Below, in pieces: positions 17,511 through 26,854 of a DNA stretch of 35,412 nt. Position numbers and translations under genes: made by a program. Source of the stretch: Arachidicoccus rhizosphaerae (GTDB lineage Bacteria > Bacteroidota > Bacteroidia > Chitinophagales > Chitinophagaceae); contig NZ_FNQY01000032.1 of assembly GCF_900107765.1 (NCBI RefSeq), forward strand, positions 1 to 35,412. The letters run 5' to 3'. Numbering within the stretch: position 1 is the first letter of the stretch; every line of letters starts with the position of its first letter. The notes beneath the pieces are model-generated. The model did not search any database. It had not been told where the DNA came from and saw nothing but the letters and a program-made list of their open reading frames with translations.

Positions 17511-17568
17511 ATAAGGGCTTTTATAAGCGAGCTGCCATTAGGATAGCGCTTATCTGCTTTGCCTGTTT

Positions 17569-19839
17569 TTAACTGGTGACGGGTTGCTGGTCATGTCGGT
17601 CATCCGGATGTTTATCCTTTCTGAACTGTAAGTCAAATACAAACCAGACAAAGGCAAATAAACCGAGCGCAAAAATCGTGTCTCCTATAATCCTGAGCCA
17701 TTTTAAAGTGCTGATGACAGGCTGCTCTAAAAATTGCGGAGATCTGGCATACCACATACCTTTGGATACACTGGCTACTGCCTGAGCGATGCCGACCGGC
17801 AGCAGACTCAGCAGCAGCATGAGCATCAGGCCTATATTGGTCGCCCAGAAAGCAAATCCAATTAGCTTATTATTCCATTGTTTATGCCGGTAAAGGCTGC
17901 GTAACACAAAAAGAATCAGGCCAATGCCCAGGATTCCGTAAACGCCAAATAAGGATCCGTGCGCATGGGCAGCGGTTGTATTCAGTCCCTGAACATAATA
18001 AAGGGCAATGGGCGGATTGATGATGAAACCCAGGATACCTGCTCCGAAGAAATTCCAGAAGGACATGGCTACCAGGCAGTAAATAGGCCACTTATAGTCC
18101 TTGAGCCAGGGGGTGGCCCTGCTGAGCATATAGTTCTGATAGGCTTCAAAGCCGATGAGCACCAGGGGCACCACTTCCAGCGCACTGAAAGAGGCGCCTA
18201 CTGCTAGTACGGCTGTTGGCGTACCGCTGAAATACAGGTGGTGGAAGGTGCCGAGGATACCGCCCGAGAGAAATATGATGGTAGAAAATATAATAGAAAT
18301 GGTAGCCGTTTTGGTTTTTAACAGACCCAGCCGTACAAATAGGAAGGCGGAGACCACGGTGGCAAATACCTCAAAGAATCCTTCCACCCACAGATGTACC
18401 ACCCACCAGCGCCAGTATTCCGCGATGGCCAGATTGGTCTGCCTTCCCCACATCAGGCCTGCACCATAGAAGATGGCAATGGCTGCAGAGGCTATAATAA
18501 ACAGACGCAGCATCCCTTTTTCACCAGAATTGCTTTTGAAAACGGGAAGCAGCGGCCTTACCATTAGGGCCAGCCATATAAACAGGCCGACAAACAGGAA
18601 CAGCTGCCAGAAACGCCCCAGATCGACATATTCATAGCCCTGATGTCCGAACCAGAAATTGGTTTTAAGTCCGAGCTTTTGCATAATGCCCATCCATTGC
18701 CCCGCCATGGAACCAAATACGATAATCACCAGACAGATAAACAGAAAGTTTACGCCTAGTTTCTGATACTTTGGGTCTTTGCCTGATAAGGAAGGCGCTA
18801 TATATAAACCGGTAGCCAGCCAGGCTGTGGCAATCCACAGAATGCCCAGTTGAACGTGCCAGGTCCTGGAAACCGAATAAGGCATTATTTTAGACAGATC
18901 CAGCCCGTAAAAGCCACCGCCTTCCACACCGTAATGGGCGGTCACCACGCCGAAAGTCATTTGTATGAGTACCAAAAAGGCGACAATCCAGATATATTTT
19001 TTCACTGCCCGCATGGAGGGTGTAATCTTTTGTTGCATCAGCGGGTCTTCCCTTGGCGTCAGCGGCTCCTCTTCCCTGCTTCTGGCATGGAAGAAGGCCA
19101 TAATGCCAACGCCGCAGAGTAATAAGATAATGCTTACACCGGTCCATATCAATAATCCGCTGGTGGCCTCATTGCCTACCAGCTTTTCTGAAGGCCAGTT
19201 ATGGGTGTAGGTAATAACTGAATTAGGCCGGTTGGTGACGCAGGCCCAGGATGCCCAGAAAAAAAAGTCCCCCATCTGCCGGGCTTTGGAGCTGTCTTTT
19301 AAGGTGCCCGCGAAAATGGCGTAATCATTACGAAGCGAGTCCATGGCCGGGTCATTCATAAAAAGACTCCTGTAATAGTTTTGCAGATAGGCAAAGGCCT
19401 CGGCTCTCTCCGGACTGATGGTGATCGCACCTGTATGGGGGTCATAGGTGTTTTTGCGTATCATGGCAACCAGTCTTTCATGCAACCCAGCCTGTATCTC
19501 TTTGCTGAGCTGGTCATAAGGCTCGCTATAATCCTGTGCGGCCCATTTATTCAAAATGAAGAGGGCTTCCCTGTGGATATAATCAGCCGTCCAGTCCGGA
19601 GCGGTATAAGCCCCATGGCCCCAGATAGAGCCTACTTCCTGACCTCCGATACTTTGCCAGACGTTCTGACCGTCTTTAATGTCCTGTCCGTTTATGAGTA
19701 GCGTGCCATCCTGACTGACGACCTGGCTGGGGAAGGGGGGTGCTTTTTGATAGATCTCTGTTCCAAAATATAAGAGGGCAGCAAAAGAGACACTGACAAC
19801 GATAATAAAGGCGGTCCAAAGTTTTCTTTCCCTGGTCAT
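17569..19839 (-). CDS. norZ: quinol-dependent nitric oxide reductase (qNOR)
   Basis: 756 residues, the length of single-subunit qNOR. It reduces two NO to N2O with electrons from quinol in the inner membrane. An N-terminal helix is followed by a periplasmic domain (about 35-215) with the qNOR-type GGQEVGSIWGHGAY. About 12-13 further membrane helices follow. Heme/FeB ligand regions are visible: RTWHVQLGILW, HLWVEGFFEVFA with the Glu near FeB, GTFHHLYFSG with the His pair, and HAHGSLFGVYG. The N-terminal domain makes it self-contained, so no NorC is needed and none is nearby. No nitrite or N2O reductase lies in the window, which suggests NO detoxification or a partial denitrifier. No regulator gene is adjacent. 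Confidence 0.95.
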   Translation of the reverse strand: MTRERKLWTAFIIVVSVSFAALLYFGTEIYQKAPPFPSQVVSQDGTLLINGQDIKDGQNVWQSIGGQEVGSIWGHGAYTAPDWTADYIHREALFILNKWAAQDYSEPYDQLSKEIQAGLHERLVAMIRKNTYDPHTGAITISPERAEAFAYLQNYYRSLFMNDPAMDSLRNDYAIFAGTLKDSSKARQMGDFFFWASWACVTNRPNSVITYTHNWPSEKLVGNEATSGLLIWTGVSIILLLCGVGIMAFFHARSREEEPLTPREDPLMQQKITPSMRAVKKYIWIVAFLVLIQMTFGVVTAHYGVEGGGFYGLDLSKIMPYSVSRTWHVQLGILWIATAWLATGLYIAPSLSGKDPKYQKLGVNFLFICLVIIVFGSMAGQWMGIMQKLGLKTNFWFGHQGYEYVDLGRFWQLFLFVGLFIWLALMVRPLLPVFKSNSGEKGMLRLFIIASAAIAIFYGAGLMWGRQTNLAIAEYWRWWVVHLWVEGFFEVFATVVSAFLFVRLGLLKTKTATISIIFSTIIFLSGGILGTFHHLYFSGTPTAVLAVGASFSALEVVPLVLIGFEAYQNYMLSRATPWLKDYKWPIYCLVAMSFWNFFGAGILGFIINPPIALYYVQGLNTTAAHAHGSLFGVYGILGIGLILFVLRSLYRHKQWNNKLIGFAFWATNIGLMLMLLLSLLPVGIAQAVASVSKGMWYARSPQFLEQPVISTLKWLRIIGDTIFALGLFAFVWFVFDLQFRKDKHPDDRHDQQPVTS

Positions 19840-20504
19840 GGCATTTTAATTTTAGAAGATTAGAAGTGTTGTGTTACCGATTTGTTTATAGTAAATGGAT
19901 CTTTGTCTCTTCTGTAAGCTTGTTCAAAAATTAAATCTGATCATCACCCTTCGCGGTTCACGGCAAATAATTTCAACGGTCCGGATTATTTTGATGCGCC
20001 TCAAAAAATATCGTTGTTAGGGATACCGACTGAGTAAGGCAGATGGAAAGACAGGCTTTTACGGGACACTTAACAGGCAGTAATATGAGATCTTTTAGGT
20101 AACCAGAGAGAAGCGCCCAGCTGACCAGTAATGCAATGTCAATAAAAATATTCGTGGTGACTGGCCCCGTTGAATGCTTTCAACTATTGGACAAACGGCC
20201 AGTGCTCTTTCGGGGAGGAAGCAGGGGGAAATACGCTTATAAATTGCCGCTGCTACGCCCGGGTGTTGAAGTGCACAACATGCCCGATTTTTCGGGGTCT
20301 GAGTGCTTTGCTTTTCGAATTTTATGGTTGAATAATAAACCTTTGTTCAATCTGGATAATGTTGACCCTTACCCTGTTACAAATTTATTTAATAATTTGA
20401 ACAATAACCAAGATTTTAAGGATAATTCTGCAAAAACAAATGTTGATTGTACAAAAGGCAGCCATTGCAGTAGCCGTCTTGCTTTGATTGTATTTTAAAA
20501 CAGT
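19840..20504. other. long gene-poor region upstream of NO reductase
   Basis: No gene is recognised. An open frame at 20136-20498 (+, 120 codons) has no visible domain, no ribosome site and uneven codon use (Asn-rich end), so I do not call it a gene; it could be a remnant. I looked for palindromic FNR/NsrR-like sites before the qNOR start and found none I trust. Part of this region must carry the qNOR promoter. Confidence 0.4.
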
Positions 20505-20536
20505 AAAAAAAGTGAGGCACAATAGCTGTGCCCCAC
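20505..20536 (-). terminator. minus-strand terminator of the small unknown gene
   Basis: Stem GTGAGGCACA (20512-20521) / TGTGCCCCAC (20527-20536), one mismatch, followed on the minus strand by a run of seven T. The nearest minus-strand gene ends at 20718, leaving about 180 bp of untranslated RNA. Confidence 0.6.
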
Positions 20537-20717
20537 TCAGGGTGTCATACAAAATAAACCAAAGATGTGAATATTTCGAATAAAAAATATACTTATATAA
20601 ACTGGAACCGTTGGTAAGTCTACTTTCCCTGCACTGTTTACCTCTATGAAAATAAACAGGTTAAAGAAAATGGATGAAGCCGGATGCGAACAGTTGTTAT
20701 TTATTGAGGTGTCGCTT

Positions 20718-20966
20718 TCATGTGGCAATAATTTCTTTCAAATCACTCCAGAGATGCTCTTCTTTACGGTCTTTTTGGTTTTTTGAGTTCAACCAGCGCT
20801 GGCAGGTAACAATAAAAGTACTTTCCGTTATCTCTGTTACCAGGTAGATTCCTTTTTTTGAATATAGCAGGACCTCATCACCGGGTGAACAGGAAATGTC
20901 TCCTTTTAAGTAACGCGGTGGATGGTGTTCTTTTTCTTTTAAGGCCTGTTTGATCTTACGATACAT
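20718..20966 (-). CDS. small protein of unknown function
   Basis: 82 residues, not recognised. A basic N-terminus (MYRKIKQALKEKEHHPPRY) is followed by GDEVLLYSKKGIYLVTEITESTFIVTCQRW, whose alternating pattern suggests a small beta-barrel (SH3/KOW-like), and a charged C-terminus. No signal peptide or membrane segment. The frame ends about 180 bp before a minus-strand terminator, which supports it being transcribed. It is divergent from guaB, with starts 139 bp apart. Confidence 0.5.
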   Translation of the reverse strand: MYRKIKQALKEKEHHPPRYLKGDISCSPGDEVLLYSKKGIYLVTEITESTFIVTCQRWLNSKNQKDRKEEHLWSDLKEIIAT

Positions 20967-21070
20967 ATGGGTCTTTTTTTCAGATGAGAAATAGGTTAGC
21001 CTAAAATCCTGCGAATTTTATGCCGATTCCCGCAAATCTTCTTATCGAATTGTTAGGATTGAAAAAAAAT

Positions 21071-21102
21071 TTTGTACATAATAAGTTAGGCATCTATCTT
21101 TG
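21071..21102 (+). promoter_or_regulatory. promoter of guaB, overlapping its start region
   Basis: TTTG at 21071-21074, a 20-nt spacer and TATCTTTG at 21095-21102 give a full match to the Bacteroidota consensus. The -7 box ends 3 nt before the ATG at 21106, so transcription would start at about the start codon. Confidence 0.7.
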
Positions 21103-21105
21103 CAT

Positions 21106-22605
21106 ATGGAAACAAAGAATACCTCAACAAGATCAACCTCTCCCAAGTCAAGATTTTACGGAACCGGGCTCACATTTGATGATGTGCTGTTACAGCCTGC
21201 TTATAGCGAAGTGTTGCCTGGTCAGGTAAATATCCAGACCAAACTGACCAAAAGTATCCAACTGAATATTCCTATGCTTTCTGCGGCCATGGACACCGTA
21301 ACGGAAGCCTCTTTAGCCATTGCACTGGCCAGAGAAGGAGGGCTGGGAATTCTGCACAAGAATATGTCTATTGAAAAGCAGGCAGAGCAGGTAAGAAAAG
21401 TAAAAAGAAGTGAAAGCGGACTTATTTTTGATCCCATTACCTTACAGGTAGATGCAACAGTGGGTGACGCTCTAAGACTGATGCGTGAAAACAAAATCGG
21501 CGGTATCCCTATTATAGATGCCGGCGGTAAACTGGTGGGGATTTTAACCAATCGTGATTTACGCTTTGAAACCAATATGCGCCAGCGGGTAGCAGATGTA
21601 ATGACCAAAGAGAACCTGGTCACGGCACCGGAAGGCACCGATCTGAAGAAGGCAGAAAAAATCTTCCGTCAGCATATGATTGAAAAGTTGCCGGTGGTGA
21701 ATAAAGCCGGTAAACTGACCGGGCTGATTACTTATAGAGATATTTTGCAGTTAAAGAATTTTCCCAATGCTGTTAAGGATAGCTTTGGACGATTGCTGGT
21801 TGGTGGTGCACTGGGTATCACTAAGGACCTGCATGAAAGGGCTGACGCTTTACAGCAGGTCGGCGTGGATATCGTAGCACTGGACAGTTCACACGGACAT
21901 AGCCTGGGCGTTATCAATGCCTTAAAAGGCCTTAAAAAGAACTTTAAAAATCTGCAGGTTATTGCAGGCAATATAGCCACTTATGAAGGCGCCAAGGATC
22001 TGGCAGACGCCGGTGCTGACGCCGTTAAAGTAGGTATCGGACCGGGCTCCATCTGTACCACACGTATCGTTGCCGGTGCCGGTGTTCCGCAGCTAAGTGC
22101 AGTGATGGACGCCGCTGCGGCTTTAAAGCGCCGCGGGATCCCTGTGATTGCCGATGGAGGTATTCGTTATACCGGAGATATGGTCAAAGCACTTGCCGCC
22201 GGTGCCCAGGCAGTTATGATGGGCAGCGTATTTGCAGGGGTGGAAGAAAGCCCTGGAGAAACCATTATTTATGAAGGTCGTAAGTTCAAGCAATATAGAG
22301 GTATGGGCAGTATCGGCGCCATGCAGCAGGGTAGTGCCGATCGTTATTTCCAGGACGGTGGTGCTGATGCCAAAAAATTAGTACCGGAAGGGATTGAAGG
22401 TAGGGTTGCCTTCAAAGGGAATTTAAATGAGATCGTTGCGCAGTATGTGGGTGGTCTAAGAGCGGGTATGGGACTGACAGGTTCCAAGGATCTGGCCGCT
22501 TTGCAAAAAGCAACTTTTGTTCAGATTACCAATGCAGGGATGAGCGAAAGCCATGCCCATGATGTATATATTACCAAAGAAGCACCCAACTATAGCCGCA
22601 AATAA
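21106..22605 (+). CDS. guaB: inosine-5'-monophosphate dehydrogenase
   Basis: 499 residues from ATG 21106; the in-frame TTG at 21100 lies inside the promoter box and is unlikely. It oxidises IMP to XMP with NAD+, the committed step of GMP synthesis, as a cytosolic tetramer. [11 protein letters not shown] opens the TIM barrel. Two CBS domains (roughly residues 105-160 and 166-218) form the regulatory insert. The catalytic Cys (about 317) is in GPGSICTTR, and QGSADRYFQ carries the flap Arg. No other in-frame start exists until well inside the barrel, so the ATG next to the promoter must be used. A terminator follows at 22639-22685. Confidence 0.98.
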   Translation: METKNTSTRSTSPKSRFYGTGLTFDDVLLQPAYSEVLPGQVNIQTKLTKSIQLNIPMLSAAMDTVTEASLAIALAREGGLGILHKNMSIEKQAEQVRKVKRSESGLIFDPITLQVDATVGDALRLMRENKIGGIPIIDAGGKLVGILTNRDLRFETNMRQRVADVMTKENLVTAPEGTDLKKAEKIFRQHMIEKLPVVNKAGKLTGLITYRDILQLKNFPNAVKDSFGRLLVGGALGITKDLHERADALQQVGVDIVALDSSHGHSLGVINALKGLKKNFKNLQVIAGNIATYEGAKDLADAGADAVKVGIGPGSICTTRIVAGAGVPQLSAVMDAAAALKRRGIPVIADGGIRYTGDMVKALAAGAQAVMMGSVFAGVEESPGETIIYEGRKFKQYRGMGSIGAMQQGSADRYFQDGGADAKKLVPEGIEGRVAFKGNLNEIVAQYVGGLRAGMGLTGSKDLAALQKATFVQITNAGMSESHAHDVYITKEAPNYSRK

Positions 22606-22638
22606 TCTGAAGGCGGATAGCGATAATGTTGATCAATT

Positions 22639-22685
22639 AAAACAGGAATGTTTTTGGGAATTCCCAATAAGACATTCCTGTTTTT
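22639..22685. terminator. bidirectional terminator between guaB and the VOC gene
   Basis: Perfect 13-bp stem AAAACAGGAATGT (22639-22651) / complement (22672-22684) with an inner TTGGGAATTCCCAA palindrome, followed by T5. Confidence 0.88.
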
Positions 22686-22754
22686 ATGTTTAGTGCATTG
22701 CTGTCAGGTTCCGGGACAGTGGTATTGGTTTTAAACAAAGCTGTTCTTAGCCCA

Positions 22755-23243
22755 TTAACGGAGCTCACTGAGCAGACTGTCCAGATCCAGATGACGGGTA
22801 TACATGTTAATGCCGCCATCTGCAGTTCTGGGCCATACTTCCCTGGGCTTATCCCAATATAGCTCCACTCCATTCCCATCCGGATCGTCCAGATAAAGCG
22901 CTTCAGAAACACCATGGTTAGCGGCACCGGTTAAGGGATAAGCTGCCTCCACTAGTCTTTTATAGATGATGGCCAGGTCCTTTCTTTCTGGATAAACAAT
23001 GGCCGTATGAAATAAGCCTACCCCATATTTTGGGGCGGGCGGAGCGCCCAGACTTTCCCAGGTATTTAATCCGATATGATGATGATAGCCTCCTGCAGAA
23101 ACAAATGCTGCCTGATTGCCGTAACGCTGGGTTAATGAAAAGCCCAGCAGACCCTGGTAAAAATCCAGGGCTCTTTGTAAATCGGAGACTTTTAGATGGA
23201 CATGTCCGATTTGTGTGCGGGCGGGAACGGTATAAGGATCCAT
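22755..23243 (-). CDS. VOC superfamily protein (glyoxalase / extradiol dioxygenase fold)
   Basis: 162 residues. A VOC module begins IGHVHLKVSDLQRALDFYQGLLGF, the classic first beta-alpha unit with a metal-binding His (around 14-16). A second His candidate is in GLFHTA (79) and the Glu is in NGVELYWD (127), consistent with a metal site. GYHHHIGLNTW and YLDDPDGNGVELY resemble the catechol 2,3-dioxygenase-like CatE group of Firmicutes and Bacteroidota, which is usually twice as long; this is one module pair. The reaction cannot be assigned. Cytosolic, apparently single-gene. Confidence 0.85.
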   Translation of the reverse strand: MDPYTVPARTQIGHVHLKVSDLQRALDFYQGLLGFSLTQRYGNQAAFVSAGGYHHHIGLNTWESLGAPPAPKYGVGLFHTAIVYPERKDLAIIYKRLVEAAYPLTGAANHGVSEALYLDDPDGNGVELYWDKPREVWPRTADGGINMYTRHLDLDSLLSELR

Positions 23244-23527
23244 ATTGCTATTTGAAAATTTTAAGGGTGAAGGTAAGCTGTTACGGGCTTAAAGTTACGA
23301 AGCCGTTGCAGAAAAGAGCACAGAGATTGCAGGATGGCCGTTTTACCCGACTCTTTTGTATCAATACCGTACAGAAACTGTTCGTTATTGATACAGTTGG
23401 TGATATTTTAAATTTATAATAGATTTAAAATTAGTATGTTAGTTGTTGGCATATTTTAAGCAATCTTTTTTTCGCTATTTTGAGTTATTCCTGGTAGTTT
23501 TTATTATTGACCTGTTAATGATCGAGT

Positions 23528-25969
23528 ATGCAACTGTTTAAAAGAAATCTGCTGATTGCCTTTAGGAATTTTAAAAAAAGTAAAGCTACGACGGCCATCC
23601 ATATATTGGGACTGGCGGTAGGTATCAGCGCTTCACTGGTAATATTTCTGATTGTTCGCTATGATTTTAGCTTTGACAAATGGGAGCCGGAGGCTGACCA
23701 GATTTACAGATTGTATACCCAAACGGGTACGGAAGGCACGAATGCTGGTGTTAATCTGTTGGCTCCTGATGCCATCAGGCAAAATGTAACCGGAATCAGT
23801 CATGTAGCCCAGGTATGTGCGGCTGATTTTTTAAATTATGCAAAGGTTCAGACAAAAGCAGACTGGAAAACGGTGTCGGATTGGGGGGCTACCGTCTTTG
23901 TGGATGCCAATTATTTTAATCTTTTTCCCTATCAGTGGCTGGCAGGAAGCCCCGGGGTTTTAAACGAACTCAATACCATTGTACTGTCCACCTCGGAGGC
24001 AGGGAAATTCTTTCCCGGGGTAAATTATAACGAGGTAGTAGGAAAGGTCATCAGTTTTGATGATTCCGTCAATGTAACGGTCAGAGGTATCGTACAGGAC
24101 CAGAAACAGCATACCGATTTTAAGTTTGATAATTTTATATCCCTTTCAACTTTTACCAAGACGCCGCTTATTAATAGCTATGGAACCATCTCCTGGTCTT
24201 CGGTCAATGGGTACGCTCAGTGTCTGGTACGGTTAGTCCCCGGAGTAAATCCACAGAAAGTGGGTAAACAGATTAAAGATTTATATTTAGCCAATACAAA
24301 GGACCAAAAGGCTAAATGGCGTCAATTAGGTGTATTGCAGCCGCTGTCTGATGTACACTTTAATATGAAAATTGATGGCAGGGTCAGTAAGTCTTCCTTA
24401 CTGAATCTAGGAGTTCTTGCCTTATTGTTACTGCTTTTGGCAGCCATTAATTTTATTAACCTGTCAACTGCTCAGTCTACGCTCAGAGCCAGAGAGATCG
24501 GTGTCAGAAAGAGTTTTGGCAGCAGTAATAAAAAAATTATTTATCAGTTTTTGACGGAAACGTTCGTATTAACGGTACTGGCTACAGTGCTGGCACTGCT
24601 CCTTGCTCCATTTTTACTGCATGTCTTTAAAGGCTTTGTACCCGATGGTTTAAATATGAAGGATATGTTGAACCCCGTGGTATTGCTGTTTTTGATGATG
24701 ACCATTATCCTGGTGACTTTTTTGGCTGGATTATATCCGGCTTTTGTGCTGACTCAATTTAAGCCGGTTGAGGCGCTTAAAAACCAGACGACAAAGAATG
24801 GCAAAACCAGAAACGCCACCCTCAGGCAGGTATTAACCGTCTCTCAGTTTGTAATTGCTCAGATCTTTTTGATCGTGGTAGTCGTCATAGGCAAACAGAT
24901 ACATTTTATGATGAATAAGGATCTGGGGTTCAGAAAAGATGCCATTATCTCCTTTTATATTCCGGATGGTTTTACGTTGGGTAATAAAAGCCATAAATCT
25001 GTATTATTGAATGATCTCAGACAGGTGAACGGCATTCAGGATATCAGTATTTCTACAGGGATGCCCACAAGAAATGGCTGGAATACGACCTCTGTTGATA
25101 TAGTCAGAAACGGGAAGAAAGAAAATTTTGATAATATCCATACCAGGAGTGTTGATGACAGGTATCTGCCGGTTTTTGATCTCAAATTACTGGCGGGTAA
25201 GAATATCCAGGTAGATACTTCCAGTAGGATGGGACAGGTAATGATCAATGAAACTTTTATGCATCAGCTCAATGTGAAAGACCCAAATCAGATCATCGGC
25301 CAGTATATGTTTGGTGGCGGTGCCGATACAGCCGTAATTGTCGGTGTATTGAAAGATTTTACGACGCAGAATCTTCATTTTGCAATTAGCCCGACCGTTG
25401 TTTTTGCCGATAACCACTCTTATGGGTATATGATGTCCATTTTATTGGATCAGAAAAGACCCGATAGCTGGCCTGGTATTATTGCAACCGTAGAAAAGAA
25501 ATATAAAACCTTTTACCCCAATATAGATTTTAATTACAGCTTTTATGATGAGAGTCTGGAAAAATTATATAATGCAGATCAACGACTCTCCACCTTGCTG
25601 ATGTGGGCGACCGGTCTTGCTATCTTTATCAGCTGCCTGGGATTACTGGGTCTGGTGAGCTTTATGGCGAATCAAAGAACCAAAGAGATTGGTATCCGTA
25701 AAGTACTGGGGGCCTCCGTAGGAAGCATTATTGGTCTGCTTTCCAGAAGTATGGTCAAGCTGGTCCTTCTGGCAGCAGTTATAGCATTCCCCTTTGCCTG
25801 GTATTTTTCCAATAAATGGCTCCGTGACTTTGCTTTCAGAACCAAAGTAGGGTGGAGCATCTTTTTCATTTGCGCTGCAGGGATGCTGTTGATTGCGCTA
25901 ATGGTACTATGTCTTAGAACGCTGAAGGCTGCCAGGGCAAATCCGGTTCAGAGTCTGAGAGATGAATAA
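23528..25969 (+). CDS. FtsX/MacB-type ABC transporter permease
   Basis: 813 residues. An N-terminal membrane helix (about 20-45), a large MacB-type periplasmic domain (about 46-270), three helices with an FtsX domain (about 290-415), a second helix and periplasmic domain (about 435-680), and a final FtsX domain (about 690-805). RAREIGVRKSFGSS and RTKEIGIRKVLGAS are the two conserved cytoplasmic coupling motifs that contact the ATPase. This duplicated layout is common in Bacteroidota and is thought to work in mechanotransmission or export of lipoproteins, peptides or toxic compounds. No ATPase gene is beside it, so it must share one from elsewhere. A 284-bp upstream stretch is gene-free and AT-rich. 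Confidence 0.92.
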   Translation: MQLFKRNLLIAFRNFKKSKATTAIHILGLAVGISASLVIFLIVRYDFSFDKWEPEADQIYRLYTQTGTEGTNAGVNLLAPDAIRQNVTGISHVAQVCAADFLNYAKVQTKADWKTVSDWGATVFVDANYFNLFPYQWLAGSPGVLNELNTIVLSTSEAGKFFPGVNYNEVVGKVISFDDSVNVTVRGIVQDQKQHTDFKFDNFISLSTFTKTPLINSYGTISWSSVNGYAQCLVRLVPGVNPQKVGKQIKDLYLANTKDQKAKWRQLGVLQPLSDVHFNMKIDGRVSKSSLLNLGVLALLLLLLAAINFINLSTAQSTLRAREIGVRKSFGSSNKKIIYQFLTETFVLTVLATVLALLLAPFLLHVFKGFVPDGLNMKDMLNPVVLLFLMMTIILVTFLAGLYPAFVLTQFKPVEALKNQTTKNGKTRNATLRQVLTVSQFVIAQIFLIVVVVIGKQIHFMMNKDLGFRKDAIISFYIPDGFTLGNKSHKSVLLNDLRQVNGIQDISISTGMPTRNGWNTTSVDIVRNGKKENFDNIHTRSVDDRYLPVFDLKLLAGKNIQVDTSSRMGQVMINETFMHQLNVKDPNQIIGQYMFGGGADTAVIVGVLKDFTTQNLHFAISPTVVFADNHSYGYMMSILLDQKRPDSWPGIIATVEKKYKTFYPNIDFNYSFYDESLEKLYNADQRLSTLLMWATGLAIFISCLGLLGLVSFMANQRTKEIGIRKVLGASVGSIIGLLSRSMVKLVLLAAVIAFPFAWYFSNKWLRDFAFRTKVGWSIFFICAAGMLLIALMVLCLRTLKAARANPVQSLRDE

Positions 25970-26027
25970 AGCCCATGCTATTAAAGCAAAGGAGTGGAGA
26001 CGCTTCACAAGGTATGCGCCATAGAAA

Positions 26028-26050
26028 AGGAGCAGCTTTTGACTGCTCCT
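26028..26050. terminator. small hairpin downstream of the FtsX permease
   Basis: AGGAGCAG (26028-26035) / CTGCTCCT (26043-26050), 7-nt loop, without a clear T run. It may end the permease transcript, or that of the minus-strand pseudogene whose frame stops at 26145. Confidence 0.35.
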
Positions 26051-26144
26051 AATCCCCATTTTGAAAGTGCTCAGTCAGCACACTTGCTTAATGGTAAAAG
26101 AAAAAACACTTTTGATTAATAAGGAGATAAAAGCCACCCATTTA

Positions 26145-26774
26145 CTATCCGGAATCTTTAAACGACTGTGGTACGGATTCTCTTTTAGATAGAATTTGTA
26201 TGATTTCATCAATGTGAAAAGGCCTGTATTCCCCCAATAACCTATAAGCACTGTCTATTCCAACATCCATACTTCTGCCCCATGCTTTGTTGGGGTGTCT
26301 GTCAATTGCGTCATGGCTGTGGCCATAAAGGTGAAAATGTCCTTTATGCATATGGTGCCAGACACGCATGGCATAATGACAAAGCAAAAATATATGACCA
26401 TGATAATTGAGTTCCATCATATCCGAAAGGGAGCTGAACTTGTCATTATATTTCTCTATTTTGGTGTCATGATTGCCGATGATGTGATGTAGATTCCTGC
26501 AAACAATACGGTCCCTTAACTGAGGGATAAAAGTGTGATTTTTAAAAACAAAATCCCCCAGATTAATCATAATGTCATCATGACCGACATGCTTATTGAT
26601 CTGGTCAATGATATGATCCGTCATTGTAAACTCGTCTTTAAAATCCCGGAAACCGGATTCCCAGACAGTTCTGTTCGGCCCGCTGATATTTTTATGCAAC
26701 AGGTGAAGTCATAGGTCCGAGGTAAACCAGATATTTCTGGCACCCTCGGACGCATTTATTTTTAGGTGAAACAT
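26145..26774 (-). pseudogene. calcineurin-like metallophosphoesterase, interrupted by in-frame TGA
   Basis: The frame opens at ATG 26774-26772 and reads MFHLKINASEGARNIWFTSDL, then TGA (26711-26709), then LHLLHKNISGPN and onward to 26145. Family proteins start with a beta strand ending in a D-x-H-x-x-H motif (SDxHxxHKN). Here removing six bases (such as CTATGA) restores SDLHLLHKN exactly, so a 6-nt insertion has introduced both the stop and two extra codons between Asp and His. The other metal-site motifs are intact: NLGDFVF, IIGNHDTK, LLCHYAMR and YGHSHD. A restart at TTG 26699 would lack the first Asp and His ligands, so an active enzyme is unlikely. It lies 80 bp downstream of the RNA ligase on the same strand and may have healed RNA ends for it (inference). 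Confidence 0.8.
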
Positions 26775-26854
26775 TTTCTATTGTTTTTGTGATTAATAAC
26801 TTGATGGATACAATTAGCGGTGTTATCCAGTTTTATGTATGGCGTTCAGTTGTG

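Noticed and set aside
19840-20135. FNR- or NsrR-type palindrome before the NO reductase gene
   Set aside because: Only scattered half-sites such as TGATCATC; no symmetric site at a sensible distance.
20136-20498. 120-codon plus-strand open frame upstream of the NO reductase gene
   Set aside because: No recognisable domain, no ribosome site, Asn-rich end and uneven codon use. The region is AT-variable non-coding DNA; described as a gene-poor stretch.
20537-20728. 63-codon minus-strand frame with hydrophobic stretches just before a terminator
   Set aside because: TTG start, overlap with the end of the 82-residue gene and no coding character; more likely its 3' untranslated region.
26709-26711. 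TGA in the phosphoesterase as a recoded codon (selenocysteine or reassigned UGA)
   Set aside because: The stop comes with an extra codon that breaks the D-x-H spacing, removing six bases restores the family motif, and other genes in the window end normally at TGA.
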